A stretch of DNA of 64,000 nucleotides from an uncultured Clostridium sp. (GTDB lineage Bacteria; Bacillota; Clostridia; Lachnospirales; Lachnospiraceae): the NCBI GenBank assembly GCA_900543885.1, contig UQTA01000001.1, forward strand, positions 1 through 64,000. The letters are read 5' to 3'. Position 1 is the first letter of the stretch. Every line of letters starts with the position of its first letter. Under the pieces are notes generated by a model. The model was given only the letters and a program-made list of their open reading frames with translations, was not told where the DNA came from and searched no databases. Positions 25,500-32,315 of this stretch are shown piece after piece. The position numbers and the translations under genes were made by a program.

Positions 25500-26123
25500 C
25501 TATATTCTGTTTATAAATTTACCAAATTCCATAGACACCTGAACCTTTTGCCATGCAGATATCTCTTTTAATTGTCTGGATTGCTCTAGCTGAACATCCA
25601 GCTGCTGTTTTTGCAGTTTCTCCATTGTCCAACGGTGAAGCTGTTCATCTAATTTATCATAAGCTTCATTCATCGTATTTACTCGACCTGTTTCTATCAT
25701 CTGGATCAAATAATCTACAGACATAGGAACTGCATATTCATCCTTATTCAAAAGCAGACGTTCACATTTTTCTGCAACAGGTGCATACTTTTCCTGGTAA
25801 CGCTGCAATATAACATTTAATTCACCCTTTTTTTCATCACATAAACGCTGTTTTTCAGCCGAAATTTTGTCATAGAAAAAATAAATACCCGCTGCAACCA
25901 ATACCCCAAGCATCAGTCCCGGAAAACCAAATAGTACGCCCGCCACAACACTTATGATCATATACTTTTTCTTATTTTCCAAATCCCACTTCTTTTTTGC
26001 TTTTTCATAACGCTCAAATATCTGCTCTTTCCGTATGTACTCCTGTCCAATACCATAATATTGATCCATCTGTTTTCTGATATCCCGCAGGTCCTGTAAA
26101 TTATCTTTCATTTCCTGATCCAT
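25500..26123 (-). CDS. Coiled-coil membrane protein of unknown function
   Basis: It is 207 residues long. The N-terminus is charged and coiled-coil (1-52), followed by a two-helix membrane hairpin (about 54-85, YMIISVVAGVLFGFPG...) and a long helical C-terminus rich in Gln/Glu/Lys. No enzyme motif is visible. It lies 17 nt after the wall-binding gene in the same operon. A membrane anchor or adaptor for the two secreted proteins is possible. Confidence 0.75.
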   Translation of the reverse strand: MDQEMKDNLQDLRDIRKQMDQYYGIGQEYIRKEQIFERYEKAKKKWDLENKKKYMIISVVAGVLFGFPGLMLGVLVAAGIYFFYDKISAEKQRLCDEKKGELNVILQRYQEKYAPVAEKCERLLLNKDEYAVPMSVDYLIQMIETGRVNTMNEAYDKLDEQLHRWTMEKLQKQQLDVQLEQSRQLKEISAWQKVQVSMEFGKFINRI

Positions 26124-26140
26124 ACTTTTTTGTTCTCCTT

Positions 26141-26911
26141 CTAAGATGCATAATTAATATAATCATCATAAAATACACGTACCACATTTCCATCAAATAC
26201 TGGCACTAAACGGCTCCAGTTCTCGTTTAGAAATGTGTCCAGTGTAACTTTAAATAAAGCATTTTCCTCATAACCTTTCACCGAAATGATCGTAACATTC
26301 TTCGGTATCATAACCTCTGCATCTTTTATTTTCCGGCTCAATACCTGTTCCTCATCTTCATATGGAAAACATAATGCTGAATCCTTTGAAAACCTATACA
26401 TATCTTTTCCACATTTTGCTTCTATCACTACATCACCATTCGTACCCATGGACGCATAAGTAACCGTTCCATATGCGCCTTTATGCTCAATCCAGATTTT
26501 GTCTCCTACCGCATAATTCAGCTCATCGTTCGCAAAATAAGAACTGTCATACAAAGTCACCTTTGCCTTATAATATGCCCCACAGTCCACATAACTGTTT
26601 ACGCCCATATAACAGGTTCCGTATACTTTCTCACCATACAAAGGATTTGCTTTATCATCCTGAGAAAGCATTTTCCCATCTGCACCAACATAATATCCAT
26701 CAATTACAGTATTCTTTTCCATAAAGCCCCAGCGTGAACAATAATACCAGTCTCCATTATCCTGTACCCATTCATACTCTGCATAATTGCCATTATCTTT
26801 CTTATACTTCCAGCTTTGTCCATCCTGTTCCCAGGTTCCTGCATAACTGGCAACGCATTGCATCAAAGATAACACTCCGGCTATTGCTAAAATATATTTT
26901 TTGCTTTTCAT
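26141..26911 (-). CDS. Secreted cell-wall-binding repeat protein
   Basis: It is 256 residues long. A signal peptide (about 1-24, ending SYAG) precedes repeats of the wall/choline-binding type (WEQDGQSWKYKKDNGNY; WVQDNGDWYYCSRWGFM; DGYYVGADGKM). The 170-residue C-terminal region is beta-rich, with paired Cys (GTCYMGVNSYVDCG), and unrecognised. GGAGG lies 7 nt upstream, and the ATG overlaps the stop of the preceding small gene (ATGA). It shares its N-terminal design with the transglutaminase-like protein. Confidence 0.78.
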   Translation of the reverse strand: MKSKKYILAIAGVLSLMQCVASYAGTWEQDGQSWKYKKDNGNYAEYEWVQDNGDWYYCSRWGFMEKNTVIDGYYVGADGKMLSQDDKANPLYGEKVYGTCYMGVNSYVDCGAYYKAKVTLYDSSYFANDELNYAVGDKIWIEHKGAYGTVTYASMGTNGDVVIEAKCGKDMYRFSKDSALCFPYEDEEQVLSRKIKDAEVMIPKNVTIISVKGYEENALFKVTLDTFLNENWSRLVPVFDGNVVRVFYDDYINYAS

Positions 26912-27084
26912 ACCTCAACCTCCTGCAAGTTGTTCTTTAATACTTTTTCTCTCTGTACCTGCTGACTATATAACAGCGCATTTACTGCACTTAACACTCG
27001 CAGCTTATTCGTAGGATTCAACTGCCTTACCATTTTTTCTATTTCATCTGTCTTTTTCACTCTATACTCATTATCCTGATACAA
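26908..27084 (-). CDS. Small protein (58 aa) opening the cargo operon
   Basis: A TTG start lies 7 nt after AAAGGAGG. The frame encodes MYQDNEYRVKKTDEIEKMVR and continues as a charged helical protein. Its TGA overlaps the ATG of the next gene, so it is translationally coupled to the wall-binding protein. No family is recognised. It is too short for most gene finders, but its signals are strong. Confidence 0.65.
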   Translation of the reverse strand: MYQDNEYRVKKTDEIEKMVRQLNPTNKLRVLSAVNALLYSQQVQREKVLKNNLQEVEV

Positions 27085-27145
27085 CCATGCTCCTCCTTTG
27101 CTTATTTGAATACATTTTTATTCTTTATTTTGTTTGTTTAGTTAC

Positions 27146-27174
27146 ACTCTAGCATTAAAAATAGCTTATGTCAA
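27146..27174 (-). promoter_or_regulatory. Cargo operon promoter
   Basis: On the minus strand TTGACA and TAGAGT are 17 nt apart. The divergent promoter of the XRE gene (TTGACA 27217-27222, TACTAT 27240-27245) is less than 100 nt away, and copies of TGTTTGT/ACAAACA lie between them as possible regulator sites. Confidence 0.7.
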
Positions 27175-27267
27175 TGCTTTATAACTTCATTTATGTTTGT
27201 ATCATTACTTTTTGCATTGACACAAACATTTACATCTGCTACTATAATATCGTGGAGGTGTAACGTT

Positions 27268-27624
27268 GTGAATTTCACAGATAAACTGAAACTTATTCGG
27301 AAAACAAATGAAATGACGCAAGCTGAATTTGCTGAATCCATAGGCATATCAAGAGGTAATCTTGCCAACATTGAGCGTGGTATTGTAAAACCCACACAGG
27401 TTTTCATCAACTGTGTTTCTCTCATGTATCACGTAGATAAAAACTGGCTATTAGATGATAACAATGATGATTTAAGCGGCTTGAATGGAAACGCCAATAT
27501 CGTTTCTCTTATTGCAGACAAATACAGTCAGTTAGATGATGAATACAAGAAATTTATAGAAAATCAGATCAATGAGCTTTTAAAAATGCAAAAGCCATCT
27601 TCCGATCCACAAAAAAAGGTATGA
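27268..27624 (+). CDS. XRE family transcriptional regulator
   Basis: This 118-residue protein has a Cro/C1 helix-turn-helix at about 5-60 (MTQAEFAESIGISRGNLANIE) and a short acidic/helical tail. I chose the GTG at 27268, after GGAGGTG, over the ATG at 27193 because the upstream region is the promoter. It is divergent from the cargo operon and probably controls it and itself. Confidence 0.88.
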   Translation: MNFTDKLKLIRKTNEMTQAEFAESIGISRGNLANIERGIVKPTQVFINCVSLMYHVDKNWLLDDNNDDLSGLNGNANIVSLIADKYSQLDDEYKKFIENQINELLKMQKPSSDPQKKV

Positions 27625-27645
27625 GCACTTCTCCGCTCATACCTT
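27616..27645. terminator. Shared convergent terminator
   Basis: AAGGTATGAGC and GCTCATACCTT form a perfect 11-bp stem that contains the ends of both the XRE and tyrosine recombinase genes. Confidence 0.85.
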
Positions 27646-28551
27646 AACATATACTCTAAATAAATCCATCCGGTCCTTCCCATGACCTAATATTTCCGAA
27701 ACTTCTCCCCACGCCTCTTCTTTCCCCATTCCACTGTTTATACGTTCCAAATACGCTTCTGTAGCATACATTTTCCGTATTGCATGAACTCCTGTCTTAG
27801 CTTCTTTGTATTCTGTAATTCCAAGGCGAAAACACTGTCTTGCCAAATATTGATTTAAACTATTCGCCCGCACAGGCACCAATTTTTCTTCTGGACGCAG
27901 TGCCAAGATTAATTCTGTCAGTCTTCTTATATCCTTATTTTGAATTGGAATATCCCTTGAGCGTTTTCCTTTCCCATTATGAATATGTATGATTTTCTGA
28001 TCTAAATTTATATCCTTTGCTCTTATATTTGTAATTTCTTCTGCCCTTGCACCTGTCATTCCCGCCAATTCCAGTCCAACACGGCTATAGCTTTTGCTAT
28101 CTTTTGTATATGTCATTATGGTATCATAATCCGCTCTGCTAAAGGCTTTATCCCGCACTTTTTTTGTATTTTCGTTCAAATTTATTTTTACATGTTCCAT
28201 ATAGTGTACAGATGTGTGATATTTCTTTGCTGCCAGCAATGCTAATTTGTCCAGTCTTGCTTTATATTGCAGCACCGTATTATTTGAGCATCCTCTGCAT
28301 ATAGAATCCTTTAAAAAGGCTTCCGCGTGTTCAGAACGGATATCCTTGATGTATTTAATTTGCGGATAATTAATTTTCAGATAATTGGCAAATTGTGCCC
28401 CTGTTTGAACCAAGGATTTTCGCGCTTTATAACTATAAACTTTATCTGTCTTTCCCCTTCCAAATTCCGCCTTCATGGCATGCTTATCTATGCCTTCTTT
28501 GAATCCATAATCCACAGCTGCTTTAAATTGATATTGTAAATTATTCGACAT
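27637..28551 (-). CDS. Tyrosine recombinase
   Basis: It is 304 residues long. The N-terminal SAM-like DNA-binding half (about 40-120) is followed by a catalytic half with the full residue set: Arg in TGARAEEI, Lys in NGKGKRSRDIPI, HAIR (HxxR), LGHG, and the nucleophile Tyr301 in RVYVKV at the extreme C-terminus. The element already has a serine integrase, so this enzyme more likely resolves multimers or inverts DNA. A 20-bp inverted repeat starts 16 nt upstream. Confidence 0.88.
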   Translation of the reverse strand: MSNNLQYQFKAAVDYGFKEGIDKHAMKAEFGRGKTDKVYSYKARKSLVQTGAQFANYLKINYPQIKYIKDIRSEHAEAFLKDSICRGCSNNTVLQYKARLDKLALLAAKKYHTSVHYMEHVKINLNENTKKVRDKAFSRADYDTIMTYTKDSKSYSRVGLELAGMTGARAEEITNIRAKDINLDQKIIHIHNGKGKRSRDIPIQNKDIRRLTELILALRPEEKLVPVRANSLNQYLARQCFRLGITEYKEAKTGVHAIRKMYATEAYLERINSGMGKEEAWGEVSEILGHGKDRMDLFRVYVKV

Positions 28552-28566
28552 ATTCTCCCCCTATGC

Positions 28567-28638
28567 CACGCATTAACGGGCTTGTGATAACGCACTTTAA
28601 TAAGCCATGTTACCCACACACAAGCCCGTTAATGCGTG
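28567..28638. repeat. 20-bp perfect inverted repeat beside the tyrosine recombinase
   Basis: CACGCATTAACGGGCTTGTG at 28567-28586 is inverted at 28619-28638, with a 32-bp spacer. It is upstream of the recombinase start and lacks a T-run, so it is probably a protein-binding or recombination site and not a terminator. Confidence 0.8.
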
Positions 28639-28699
28639 CATGACAATCCAAATTTTATACCATTCCAATGTACAAATGCCAAATTTTTGTTCAGACTAC

Positions 28700-28906
28700 C
28701 TAACCGCTGATTATTTTCTCAGCAGTGACTAAATACCTCGCCCAGTCCAAGGCTGACAGGTACAATCCGCACATAAGCGGAGACTGGATTATACAGGCAT
28801 ACAAATCCAGAAATTTCAGCTGTTGCTTAGCCGCTGACGCATTTTTTAACTCCTTTCTGATTTCTCGCCTGATCAGGCTATTATGAATGATTAGATTTTC
28901 AGACAT
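28700..28906 (-). CDS. Small hypothetical protein
   Basis: The 68-residue frame (MSENLIIHNSLIRREIRKEL...) lies between a terminator and the inverted repeat. There is only a distant AGGTGA and no clear promoter. It may be a real small element protein or a chance frame. Confidence 0.35.
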   Translation of the reverse strand: MSENLIIHNSLIRREIRKELKNASAAKQQLKFLDLYACIIQSPLMCGLYLSALDWARYLVTAEKIISG

Positions 28907-28940
28907 GCTGTATTGCTTTTATTTCACCTGCGCAACACAA

Positions 28941-28976
28941 AAAGAGCCCACTACCCCTTACGAAGTAGTAGACTCT
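28941..28976 (-). terminator. Terminator after the DUF6075-like gene
   Basis: On the minus strand AGAGTCTACTAC pairs imperfectly with GTAGTGGGCTCT, followed by TTTTTG. Confidence 0.75.
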
Positions 28977-29072
28977 GCATTCCATTAACATAAAACTAAA
29001 TAAACCTGCAAAAGTATATTACCGCAAATATGCAATCTGCGCAAGTAGTAATTCTAGATTTTCCAGTAATCT

Positions 29073-29471
29073 CTAGCAATTTTCCAGGTATGGGTAACGT
29101 ATCTGGATCGCCTGCCAAAAATATTTTGCATACTCAATATTATCAAAAATATCCGCCACTGTATAACAAGCACTCTCTTGTAGTTGACCCTCCACATCAC
29201 CCTCATATAACCATACTGTCGGCATCCCATTATTAAACAAATTATAAGCTAACCTGGTTACCGCCATACTCCCAGATGTCTGCCATCCTGCTTCAATAGC
29301 CTCCGGGTTTATGCTGTGAGTTTCAAAATCATATAATTGTTCAATGTGTTCCCGCGTTCCCCGATCCAATGCCAATAAATAAAACAACGCCATGTGATAT
29401 ACATCATACCGCTTTGCTTCTACTTTCCACTGATTATATAACTGTTCATGCCGATCACTTTTAAATATCAT
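29073..29471 (-). CDS. DUF6075-like protein
   Basis: It is 132 residues long. Features remembered for this Firmicutes family are present: an N-terminal IFKSDRHEQLYNQW, DVYHMALFYLLAL, a TREHIEQLYDF segment and GWQTSGSMAVTRLAYNL. The function is unknown; relatives are frequent on mobile elements. I chose the ATG at 29471 because GAGGTG lies 6 nt upstream. It lies between the replication-origin-like repeats and the tyrosine recombinase. Confidence 0.7.
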   Translation of the reverse strand: MIFKSDRHEQLYNQWKVEAKRYDVYHMALFYLLALDRGTREHIEQLYDFETHSINPEAIEAGWQTSGSMAVTRLAYNLFNNGMPTVWLYEGDVEGQLQESACYTVADIFDNIEYAKYFWQAIQIRYPYLENC

Positions 29472-29535
29472 ACTATTCACCTCTCCAGACTTATACCAGA
29501 CATTGTGTACCATACTATTTAACACCATACTCATG

Positions 29536-29669
29536 TATAATTATATATATTTATAATTATTTTAGGCAGATGCTAATATTGCATCCCTCCATAGCAAATA
29601 CTGCATCCCTCTGCAACAAGTATTGCACTCCAGAGATACAGATTCTGCATCCCTGGGACGTGCAATATT
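29536..29669. other. Putative replication origin: AT-rich stretch and four 22-bp iterons
   Basis: TGCATCCCT or a close variant begins at 29580, 29602, 29624 (TGCACTCC) and 29646, exactly 22 bp apart and each preceded by an A/T-rich ANTAY-like group. An inverted half copy TGCAATATT is at 29661. An almost pure A/T tract lies at 29536-29564. Phased iterons with a melting region next to a replication-type gene are typical of iteron-controlled plasmid origins. Confidence 0.72.
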
Positions 29670-29692
29670 TACACCTGTTACTCTGTATATAA

Positions 29693-30043
29693 TCAGTGTA
29701 TAATATCTGCAAGAGCAAGCACATAGTATATATTACAATACCCAATATCTATCTGCTTAATCAATAGGCCTGCATCCTGCAACTCTCGCAAACATTTACG
29801 CGCTGTGTTTGGAGATATACCTAAATCCTGGCTAATCGCCCCGATGGGATACTTGATGTAGGCTCTATTCAATGGATCCGTATGACCCTCTCGCAGTGCC
29901 CAGTCAGTGCGATCCAACATCAATGCATATAGCATCTTTGCTTCCAGCGACAAACCTGTCTCTTTTAATATCGACCGTGGCACTCTCAAAAATCCAAAAC
30001 CTTTTATTTTATCCCCTCGTTTTATATATCTATATTGTTCCAT
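29693..30043 (-). CDS. RepA_N-type replication initiator-like protein (short)
   Basis: The 116 residues match the RepA_N winged-helix domain: FLRVPRSILKETGLS, LSLEAKMLYALMLDR, IGAISQDLGISPNTARKCLR and ELQDAGLLIKQ. Plasmid RepA_N proteins are usually much longer, so this is the DNA-binding domain alone. A strong AAGGAGG lies 5 nt before the ATG. The iterons begin 24 nt past its stop, supporting a replication or copy-control role. Confidence 0.78.
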   Translation of the reverse strand: MEQYRYIKRGDKIKGFGFLRVPRSILKETGLSLEAKMLYALMLDRTDWALREGHTDPLNRAYIKYPIGAISQDLGISPNTARKCLRELQDAGLLIKQIDIGYCNIYYVLALADIIH

Positions 30044-30089
30044 ATTTACCTCCTTAAAAAATCAATTTATAATTACACATAAAACACAA

Positions 30090-30113
30090 GAGAGAGGTTT
30101 CTCAACCTCTCTC
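30090..30113 (-). terminator. Hairpin isolating the rep gene
   Basis: GAGAGAGGTT pairs with AACCTCTCTC around a 4-nt loop, with TTGTGTTTT after it on the minus strand. It lies between the split amidase start and rep, and would limit read-through from the host promoter. Confidence 0.6.
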
Positions 30114-30131
30114 AGCATACAAGCCACTATT

Positions 30132-30209
30132 CTATTTTTGATTTTTTAAGTCGCGCAAATTACATCCGCCATGACCGGCGTCCAGGATCACTTTTTCATT
30201 TTTGGTCAT
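30132..30209 (-). pseudogene. Amidase N-terminal fragment and right attachment site
   Basis: The frame starts MTKNEKVILDAGHGG and then runs into element DNA (CNLRDLKNQK, stop). The host part ends at the att core 30166-30182. The inner flank GTCGCGCAAATTA (30150-30162) is the attP half that mirrors 21909-21921. Joined to 21908, the amidase frame is restored. Confidence 0.88.
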
Positions 30210-30279
30210 AAAATAAGCTCCCTCACATATGTCTGTCTCTATACCATATGTGAAGAAGCTTATAGATGTTACCGGATCT

Positions 30280-30419
30280 ATTGTTGCTGTTCATGCGCTG
30301 CATGACCAGCAACGGAATTTGCCGTGGCTTCGCATTTAAATACGGCAAATTCCCACAGCCATTACGTTATCGCAAGGCACTTTCGGTTCCAAAAGTTCCT
30401 ACCCATGTACAGTAACAAT
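30280..30419. repeat. Nested palindromic element (about 140 bp)
   Basis: The outer arms 30280-30295 and 30404-30419 pair at 14 of 16 positions. Inside are a hairpin GTTGCTG/CAGCAAC (30283-30313) and a perfect 12-bp stem GGAATTTGCCGT/ACGGCAAATTCC (30314-30353). The outer-arm sequences recur fused together at 59829-59860. Confidence 0.75.
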
Positions 30420-30437
30420 TTATTACTGATATGGGCT

Positions 30438-30884
30438 TTACACCCCTTCCACATCAACGCCTCTCGGGCCAACGTGGGTAGAAAATACGATCTGGGTACT
30501 GGTCTTTCCAAATTTCTGAAGCTGTCCTATAAAAATATCCAGCTCCATGGTACTCTGGAATGCAACTTTCATTAACATAGAATACTCTCCTGTTACACAG
30601 CTGCATTCAAGTACATTAGGTACAGACTCTGCAAAGGCATAAAACTTCGGTTTATCTTCCGGTATCACATCCAGATTTACAAATGCCAAAATGTGATATC
30701 CTAATTTCATTGGATCTACCATGGCATGATACCCGGCAATGACCCCGTCTTTTTCCAGTTTTTCGATCCTTGCAGAAACTGCCGGAGATGACAGAAACGT
30801 TTTTTCCGCGATCGTCTTCAAAGACATTCTGGCATTTTCCTGCAGCAGTTTTAATATTTTACGGTCGATATCATCCATGAGCAT
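30438..30884 (-). CDS. Lrp/AsnC family transcriptional regulator
   Basis: It is 148 residues long, with an N-terminal AsnC-type winged helix (MDDIDRKILKLLQENARMSL; FLSSPAVSARIEKLEKDGVI) and a C-terminal RAM effector domain that binds amino acids. GGAGGAATCTT precedes the ATG. It is 87 nt downstream of dapL and co-directional, so it may respond to lysine or a related amino acid; that link is inferred from position only. Confidence 0.92.
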   Translation of the reverse strand: MLMDDIDRKILKLLQENARMSLKTIAEKTFLSSPAVSARIEKLEKDGVIAGYHAMVDPMKLGYHILAFVNLDVIPEDKPKFYAFAESVPNVLECSCVTGEYSMLMKVAFQSTMELDIFIGQLQKFGKTSTQIVFSTHVGPRGVDVEGV

Positions 30885-30971
30885 TAAGATTCCTCCTGTG
30901 TTTTCGATTCGCCAACTACGCGCTGACCTACTTCATGGTCTGCTTATGAAGCCGGTTTTGCACTGTAAATA

Positions 30972-32192
30972 TTACTTTTTCAGTGCCTTCATGCGTTCTA
31001 CGGCTTCTACTGTATTTTCATACGTATTAAATGCAGTCAGACGGAAATATCCTTCTCCGCTTGGTCCAAAGCCGCTTCCTGGTGTTCCTACTACATTTGC
31101 CTCAGAAAGAAGATAATCAAAGAACTCCCAGCTGGTCATTCCTTCATTTACTTTCATCCATACATAAGGGGAATTTACTCCGCCAAATACAGTATATCCT
31201 GCTTCTTTTAATCCATCATAGATCACTTTTGCATTTCTCTTATAATAAGCAACCTGCTCCATGACCTGTCTATTTCCTTCTTCTGTGTAAACAGCTTCTC
31301 CGGCTCTCTGCTCAATATAAGGCGCACCGTTAAACTTGGTTCCATGGCGTCTTGCCCACAGAGAATGAAGCATTACATCGCCGCTCTTTAAATCCTTCGG
31401 AATAACTGTATATCCTAAGCGGACACCGGTAAATCCAGCCTTTTTAGAGAAGGAACGGAACTCAATAGCACAGGTTCTTGCACCTGGGATCTCGTAAATA
31501 CTGTGAGGAACATCGTCCTCAGAAATATAAGCTTCATAAGCCGCGTCATATAAGATCACAGCGCCTTTTTCATTTGCATAATCAACCCAGACTTTTAACT
31601 GATCCTTTGTAAGGGTTGTTCCTGTAGGGTTGTTGGGGACACAGAGATAGATCAGATCAGGAGTTTCTTTTGGAAGTTCCGGAACAAAACCATTCTCAGC
31701 TGTACACGGCATGTAGATCACGTTGCTCCAGGTACCTTTGCTCTCATCATACTCACCTGTACGGCCAGCCATAACATTAGTATCTACATACACAGGATAA
31801 ACCGGATCACAAACTGCGATCTTGCTGTCTGCGCTGAAGATTTCCTGAATATTTCCCGTATCACTCTTTGCACCATCAGAAACAAAGATCTCATCTGCCT
31901 CGATCTGGCATCCTCTTTCTTTAAAATCCTTTTTTGCGATCGTCTCTCTTAAAAATGCATAGCCCAGATCCGGTGCATAGCCATGGAAAGTCTCAGCATG
32001 TCCCATTTCATCCACTGCCTTGTGCATAGCATCAATGATCGCCGGTGCGATTGGAAGTGTTACATCGCCTATCCCTAAACGGATCAGTTTTTTATCCGGG
32101 TTTTCTTTCTGGTAAGCAGCCACTTTTTTAGCAATGGTAGAAAACAGATAGCTTCCTGGCAATTTCAGATAATTTTCATTTACTCTAAACAT
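30972..32192 (-). CDS. dapL: LL-diaminopimelate aminotransferase
   Basis: It converts tetrahydrodipicolinate directly to LL-diaminopimelate, bypassing the acylated intermediates. This fold-type I PLP enzyme has 406 residues, with IRLGIGDVTLPIAPAI near the N-terminus, FHGYAPDLGY, and the PLP-binding Lys in RSFSKKAGFTGVRLGY. I chose ATG 32192 because GGAGG lies about 8 nt upstream. Its product is the substrate of DapF, encoded just upstream. Confidence 0.95.
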   Translation of the reverse strand: MFRVNENYLKLPGSYLFSTIAKKVAAYQKENPDKKLIRLGIGDVTLPIAPAIIDAMHKAVDEMGHAETFHGYAPDLGYAFLRETIAKKDFKERGCQIEADEIFVSDGAKSDTGNIQEIFSADSKIAVCDPVYPVYVDTNVMAGRTGEYDESKGTWSNVIYMPCTAENGFVPELPKETPDLIYLCVPNNPTGTTLTKDQLKVWVDYANEKGAVILYDAAYEAYISEDDVPHSIYEIPGARTCAIEFRSFSKKAGFTGVRLGYTVIPKDLKSGDVMLHSLWARRHGTKFNGAPYIEQRAGEAVYTEEGNRQVMEQVAYYKRNAKVIYDGLKEAGYTVFGGVNSPYVWMKVNEGMTSWEFFDYLLSEANVVGTPGSGFGPSGEGYFRLTAFNTYENTVEAVERMKALKK

Positions 32193-32315
32193 ACTTTCAC
32201 CCTCCATTAACGCAAACGCTCCCAGGACCTTTGAACCTACAACGTCGTAGATCCAAGGCCTGAGAGTGTATATTTTTACAGTTTCCGTATATTCGCTTCA
32301 AGAATATATGCATAT

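Larger units (their letters stand above)
21892..30182. mobile_element. Integrated serine-recombinase element with plasmid-like replicon, about 8,274 bp
   Basis: It is bounded by the two att cores and splits an amidase gene whose halves read in frame when rejoined. Contents from left: large serine recombinase and three small frames upstream of it, a five-gene cargo operon, a divergent XRE regulator, a tyrosine recombinase beside a 20-bp inverted repeat, a small frame, a DUF6075-like gene, iterons with an AT-rich region, and a RepA_N-type gene. No relaxase, conjugation or capsid gene is visible. It could be a plasmid-like integrative element or a satellite; I cannot tell which. Confidence 0.88.

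Noticed and set aside
29580..29669. CRISPR-like direct repeats
   Set aside because: The repeat units are only 9-14 bp with a 22-bp period and no cas genes; iterons fit better. No CRISPR array was seen anywhere in the window.
29557..29745. 62-codon minus-strand frame with Cys-containing repeats
   Set aside because: The repeats are the translated 22-bp iterons, it overlaps the end of the rep gene, and it has no ribosome-binding site.
21892..30182. Prophage or conjugative element
   Set aside because: No capsid, portal, terminase, relaxase or type IV secretion gene is visible; a small plasmid-like integrative element fits better.
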